64,000 bases of DNA from Lachnospiraceae bacterium (GTDB lineage Bacteria > Bacillota > Clostridia > Lachnospirales > Lachnospiraceae), in assembly GCA_016294075.1 (NCBI GenBank), contig JAEDCQ010000003.1, positions 62,001 to 126,000 of the forward strand, given 5' to 3'. The translations under genes and the position numbers were made by a program. Numbering within the stretch: the first letter of the stretch is position 1; the number at the start of each line of letters is the position of its first letter. Of the stretch, positions 61,384 through 64,000 are shown piece after piece. The notes under the pieces were generated by a model that saw only the letters and a program-made list of their open reading frames with translations, was not told the origin of the DNA and ran no database searches.

Positions 61384-62874
61384 TTATGAAAACATTGATA
61401 AACCGGAATGAATCCAGTCCGTTATCGGCTGTGACCCCAAACCAAGTACTAAATTTAAAAGAATAAATAAAATAATTGTAATCGTATATTCCTTTTGCTG
61501 CTTACAATAAATGGTTTCATATTCTGTCTTTTCCGGCGTATAAATCCGAATTACCGTTTTCATAAAATATATCGCATTCAGTATAGTACTGATACCTAAT
61601 ACAAGTAATGTTACAATGGTTTTTCCGCTCGTATACACCGCTGCCTGTGCAAACAGTATCTTGGAAATGAAACCCGAAAATGCAGGAAGTCCGACCATGG
61701 ATAATGCTCCGACCGTAAACCCGATTCCCGCAATCTTATTTCGATAGCCGGCTCCTGTTAAATCCTGAAAATGCCGGCTTCCGTTTGATACATCCGTTAG
61801 TCCGATTGCCGCAATAAATAACAGGGACTTCGTTGCGGCATGGGAAAGAATATGAAATATACTCGCTGTCATACCCTGTTCTGTCCCAAGCCCAAAGCCC
61901 ATATAAATATATCCTATCTGTGCAACCGAAGAAAAAGCTATCATTCTTCGGATATCGTTTTCTTTAATTGCGCTTAATGAGCCGAAAATCATGCCGGCAA
62001 TACCAAACACAAACAGAATATTAATAATTTTATTTCCGTTTATAATGTCTATTCCGATTACGCGGTAAAAAATCTTAATCAAAAGAAAGATATATCCTTT
62101 TGAAACTAAAGAAGATAAGATTGCCGCTGAGGATACCGTAGAATACCCATATGCATCTGGAAGCCATGAGTGAAACGGAAACAGCGCACTTTTAATCGCA
62201 AGACCGACCGACATAAATGCAATCGTTACCAAAAGAGGAATGGTATACTGTTCTTGTGAAACAATCACTGCAATTTCCTGCTGTATATTGGACATCAGAA
62301 GATGTCCCGTCAAATCATACAACATACAGATACCGAGTAAAAACAGACCGGATCCCAATAAACTCATAATCATATACCGGACTGCTGCTTCTATGGTTCT
62401 TCCGTTTTGTCTTATCATAATCAGACCACATGCGGAAATGGTATTGATTTCCACAAAAACATAAGCCGTAAACAGGTCGTTTGTATAAACAAGAGCAAGC
62501 AATGAGCTCAGAAGAAGATTTATCAATATGTAATACAGATTATGCTTTTCTTCATCCACCTCTTCTATCAGTTTTTTTCTTCCACCCATCATCGAAAGAA
62601 GCATAATAATACAAAAGAAGAGCGCCATTCCTGCTTCCAAAACACCTGCACGGATTTCATTGCCCCAAGGTGCGGGAAAATGTCCCATCATATATACATA
62701 GCTTTCACCGGTTAACGTCAGATAAACCAACAGCACACAGGATAAACCAGCTATAACAGCAATTACTGCAGAGTTAAGCCACTTTGCAGCTTTTCCGGGA
62801 AGCACGGAGCTGACCGTGCCGGAAAACATGGATAAAATAATCGAGAAGAAGGGGAAATTCTGAATTAAATTCAT
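61384..62874 (-). CDS. mrpD: MrpD/NuoM-like antiporter subunit (first of four)
   Basis: The 496-aa protein keeps Glu in 'LFTAYVFVEINTISACGLIM', Lys in 'GLAIKSALFPFHSWLPDAYGYSTVSSAAILSSLVSKG' and HxxxK in 'FHILSHAATKSLLFI'. It directly follows the MrpC/NuoK-like gene (1 bp), the Mrp order C then D, so this is the closest to classical MrpD. Confidence 0.9.
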   Translation of the reverse strand: MNLIQNFPFFSIILSMFSGTVSSVLPGKAAKWLNSAVIAVIAGLSCVLLVYLTLTGESYVYMMGHFPAPWGNEIRAGVLEAGMALFFCIIMLLSMMGGRKKLIEEVDEEKHNLYYILINLLLSSLLALVYTNDLFTAYVFVEINTISACGLIMIRQNGRTIEAAVRYMIMSLLGSGLFLLGICMLYDLTGHLLMSNIQQEIAVIVSQEQYTIPLLVTIAFMSVGLAIKSALFPFHSWLPDAYGYSTVSSAAILSSLVSKGYIFLLIKIFYRVIGIDIINGNKIINILFVFGIAGMIFGSLSAIKENDIRRMIAFSSVAQIGYIYMGFGLGTEQGMTASIFHILSHAATKSLLFIAAIGLTDVSNGSRHFQDLTGAGYRNKIAGIGFTVGALSMVGLPAFSGFISKILFAQAAVYTSGKTIVTLLVLGISTILNAIYFMKTVIRIYTPEKTEYETIYCKQQKEYTITIILFILLNLVLGLGSQPITDWIHSGLSMFS

Positions 62875-62875
62875 T

Positions 62876-63250
62876 TTATAATCCCTCCTTCTTTAAACGC
62901 GTTGATATTTCATCCAAATCTAATGTGTGATATCTACGGTACAGACGAATCGTCATAGATAACATCAATGCCGTAACAGAAACCGATACAACAATTCCTG
63001 TTAAAACAAGTCCGCTTGGAACAGGATTAATATACGCTTCCATTTTCTGCACACCATCTACAACAATCGGTGCTGTCCGTCCCGCAATATATCCTTTTTC
63101 TGCCAAAAAAAGATATACTGCCGTATCCATTATATTTAATCCGATTATTTTTTTTATAAGATTCTTCTGCAACAGCAGATTGGAAAAACCGATTACAAAT
63201 AAAATCATTGCAACCGCCTCTCCATAATTAGTTAATAAATTCGGTCCCAT
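62876..63250 (-). CDS. mrpC: MrpC/NuoK-like subunit
   Basis: The 124-aa protein has three membrane helices with 'NLIKKIIGLNIMDTAVYLFL' (NuoK/MrpC helix 2) and 'PSGLVLTGIVVSVSVTALMLSMTIRLYR'. It is directly adjacent to the MrpB-like gene (0 bp) and the MrpD-like gene (1 bp). Confidence 0.88.
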   Translation of the reverse strand: MGPNLLTNYGEAVAMILFVIGFSNLLLQKNLIKKIIGLNIMDTAVYLFLAEKGYIAGRTAPIVVDGVQKMEAYINPVPSGLVLTGIVVSVSVTALMLSMTIRLYRRYHTLDLDEISTRLKKEGL

Positions 63251-64000
63251 TTAGAAATCTCCTTTTCTAAACATGGCATAAAATGTATACATTGTGCAGG
63301 CGACTACCAACCCGACACAAATATTCAAAGGCAATATCAAACCGCTACTTAAGATTGCTCCCGGCTTTCCTAACGGAATATGACTTTCCAAATGATTTGC
63401 TCCGGTAAAAAATGAATAGCTTTTTGCCAGACAATAAAATGAAAGAGCTGCGAAGCATACGGTTTTATATGTCTTCTCCGTAAAAAATCTTTCTGTTTTC
63501 TCGAATCCGAATGCATTCAGATGCAGAATTAAACCGGCTCCGATAATAGCACCCCCGGAAAATCCTCCTCCCGGAGATAAATGACCGTTTAAAATAACAT
63601 ATATTCCAAACATCATGATAATTGGTACGAATAATCTTGCTGCAAATTGCAGAATAGGATCATTTTTCGGCTCATACAAACGGTCACTCTGTGCTTCTGC
63701 TGCTTTTGTTTTTTCTTTTTTCTTATTAACCTTAAGCATGATTAATACGGTAATGGTTGCGATAAATAATACATTCGATTCTCCAAAGGTATCAAATGCA
63801 CGATAATCAAGAATCATACCCGTTACAATATTGACGGCACCTGTTTCCTGCAGGCCATTTTCAATATACCGCTTAGTTACCTCATTATTATCCGGATTTG
63901 ACGCATTCCCTACAGGTGGAAGATATGACACCATAATCATCATGAGGACAATAAATAAAATACAAAATATGATAGATGCAATCGGAAATATTTTTTCAAA
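63251..64000 (-). CDS. MrpA C-terminal/MbhE-like domain fused to MrpB (5' end outside window)
   Basis: The frame is open to the window edge: upstream of the Met at 63943 it reads a hydrophobic helix (FEKIFPIASIIFCILFIVL). The first part has 'VTGMILDYRAFDTFGESNVLFIATITVLI', the hallmark of the MrpA C-terminus/MbhE, and the second part, from 'ARLFVPIIMMFGIYVILNGHLSPGGGFSGGAIIGA', is the MnhB/MrpB domain with its GGGF motif. This arrangement is that of Mbh/Mrp operons. More subunits (E, F, G or a hydrogenase) should lie beyond the edge. Confidence 0.85.
   Translation of the reverse strand, partial: FEKIFPIASIIFCILFIVLMMIMVSYLPPVGNASNPDNNEVTKRYIENGLQETGAVNIVTGMILDYRAFDTFGESNVLFIATITVLIMLKVNKKKEKTKAAEAQSDRLYEPKNDPILQFAARLFVPIIMMFGIYVILNGHLSPGGGFSGGAIIGAGLILHLNAFGFEKTERFFTEKTYKTVCFAALSFYCLAKSYSFFTGANHLESHIPLGKPGAILSSGLILPLNICVGLVVACTMYTFYAMFRKGDF

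Overview
The window looks like chromosome from a low-GC, motile Firmicute of the class Clostridia, most probably a Lachnospiraceae (Roseburia/Lachnospira/Butyrivibrio type). The reasons are a BofA-like protein, DUF2508, DUF4358, DUF5702 and DUF6240-type proteins, a flagellin with FliS, a clostridial Flp/Tad pilus operon, strong Shine-Dalgarno sites and Bacillus-type promoters. Most genes lie on the minus strand. No rRNA, CRISPR array, prophage or complete insertion sequence was seen. Family names come from reading the translated sequence, not from database searches.

Layout. 1-3640: DNA repair and radical SAM genes (DnaQ-like exonuclease, Nth, B12-binding radical SAM, TfoX-N). 3760-4155: a three-tRNA operon (Phe, Gly-UCC, Gly-GCC) with a clear promoter and terminator. 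4283-5805: a decayed sugar-use locus in which a sugar ABC permease and a cellobiose-phosphorylase-like gene face away from each other and have both lost their 5' ends at one junction. 5855-7495: a PAS-GGDEF-EAL protein with a degenerate GGDEF site. 7668-12400: an operon of ECF sigma factor, RsiV-like anti-sigma factor, DUF4358 lipoprotein, MBOAT acyltransferase and DHHW/AlgJ-like SGNH protein, which reads as a SigV-type envelope-stress circuit that drives O-acylation of an extracellular polymer. 12508-21706: housekeeping genes (thioesterase, a 40-aa membrane peptide, AhcY, exonuclease III, a hydroxyacid dehydrogenase, Pgi, TSCPD protein, MurG, HIT).

21722-33432: one long Tad pilus operon (peptidase, TadZ-like, TadA, TadB, TadC, Flp pilin, DUF5702, two TadE-like pseudopilins, a second A24 peptidase) that runs on into an FHA protein, a rhomboid protease and a flavodoxin-SCP2 fusion. 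33468-38916: BofA, DUF2508, FliS, flagellin and a 1037-aa DUF6240/FliK-like protein, with a candidate sigma-28 promoter for flagellin. 39057-43617: glycogen branching enzyme behind a TPR/acidic/degenerate-AAA protein. 43773-46118: ArsR, permease and Cys-rich thioredoxin module divergent from an Amidase_6 protein, with two near-identical operators between them. 46133-47142: an ABC-F pseudogene that has lost both nucleotide-binding cores.

47385-56605: NhaC, a KdpDE-like two-component system, a LiaF-like protein, RsmA, TatD, tRNA-Lys(CUU), NiaR, tRNA-Pro(CGG), a small inverted-repeat unit and an aldehyde dehydrogenase. 56597-64000: an Mrp/Mbh-type cation-pumping operon with four consecutive NuoL/M/N-like antiporter subunits, an MrpC/NuoK-like subunit and an MrpA-tail/MrpB fusion that runs off the window end.

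The strongest leads are the SigV-RsiV operon coupled to a PatA/PatB-like O-acylation pair, the four-antiporter Mrp/Mbh operon, the extended Tad operon with two prepilin peptidases and a TadZ lacking a P-loop, and the DUF6240 protein before flagellin.
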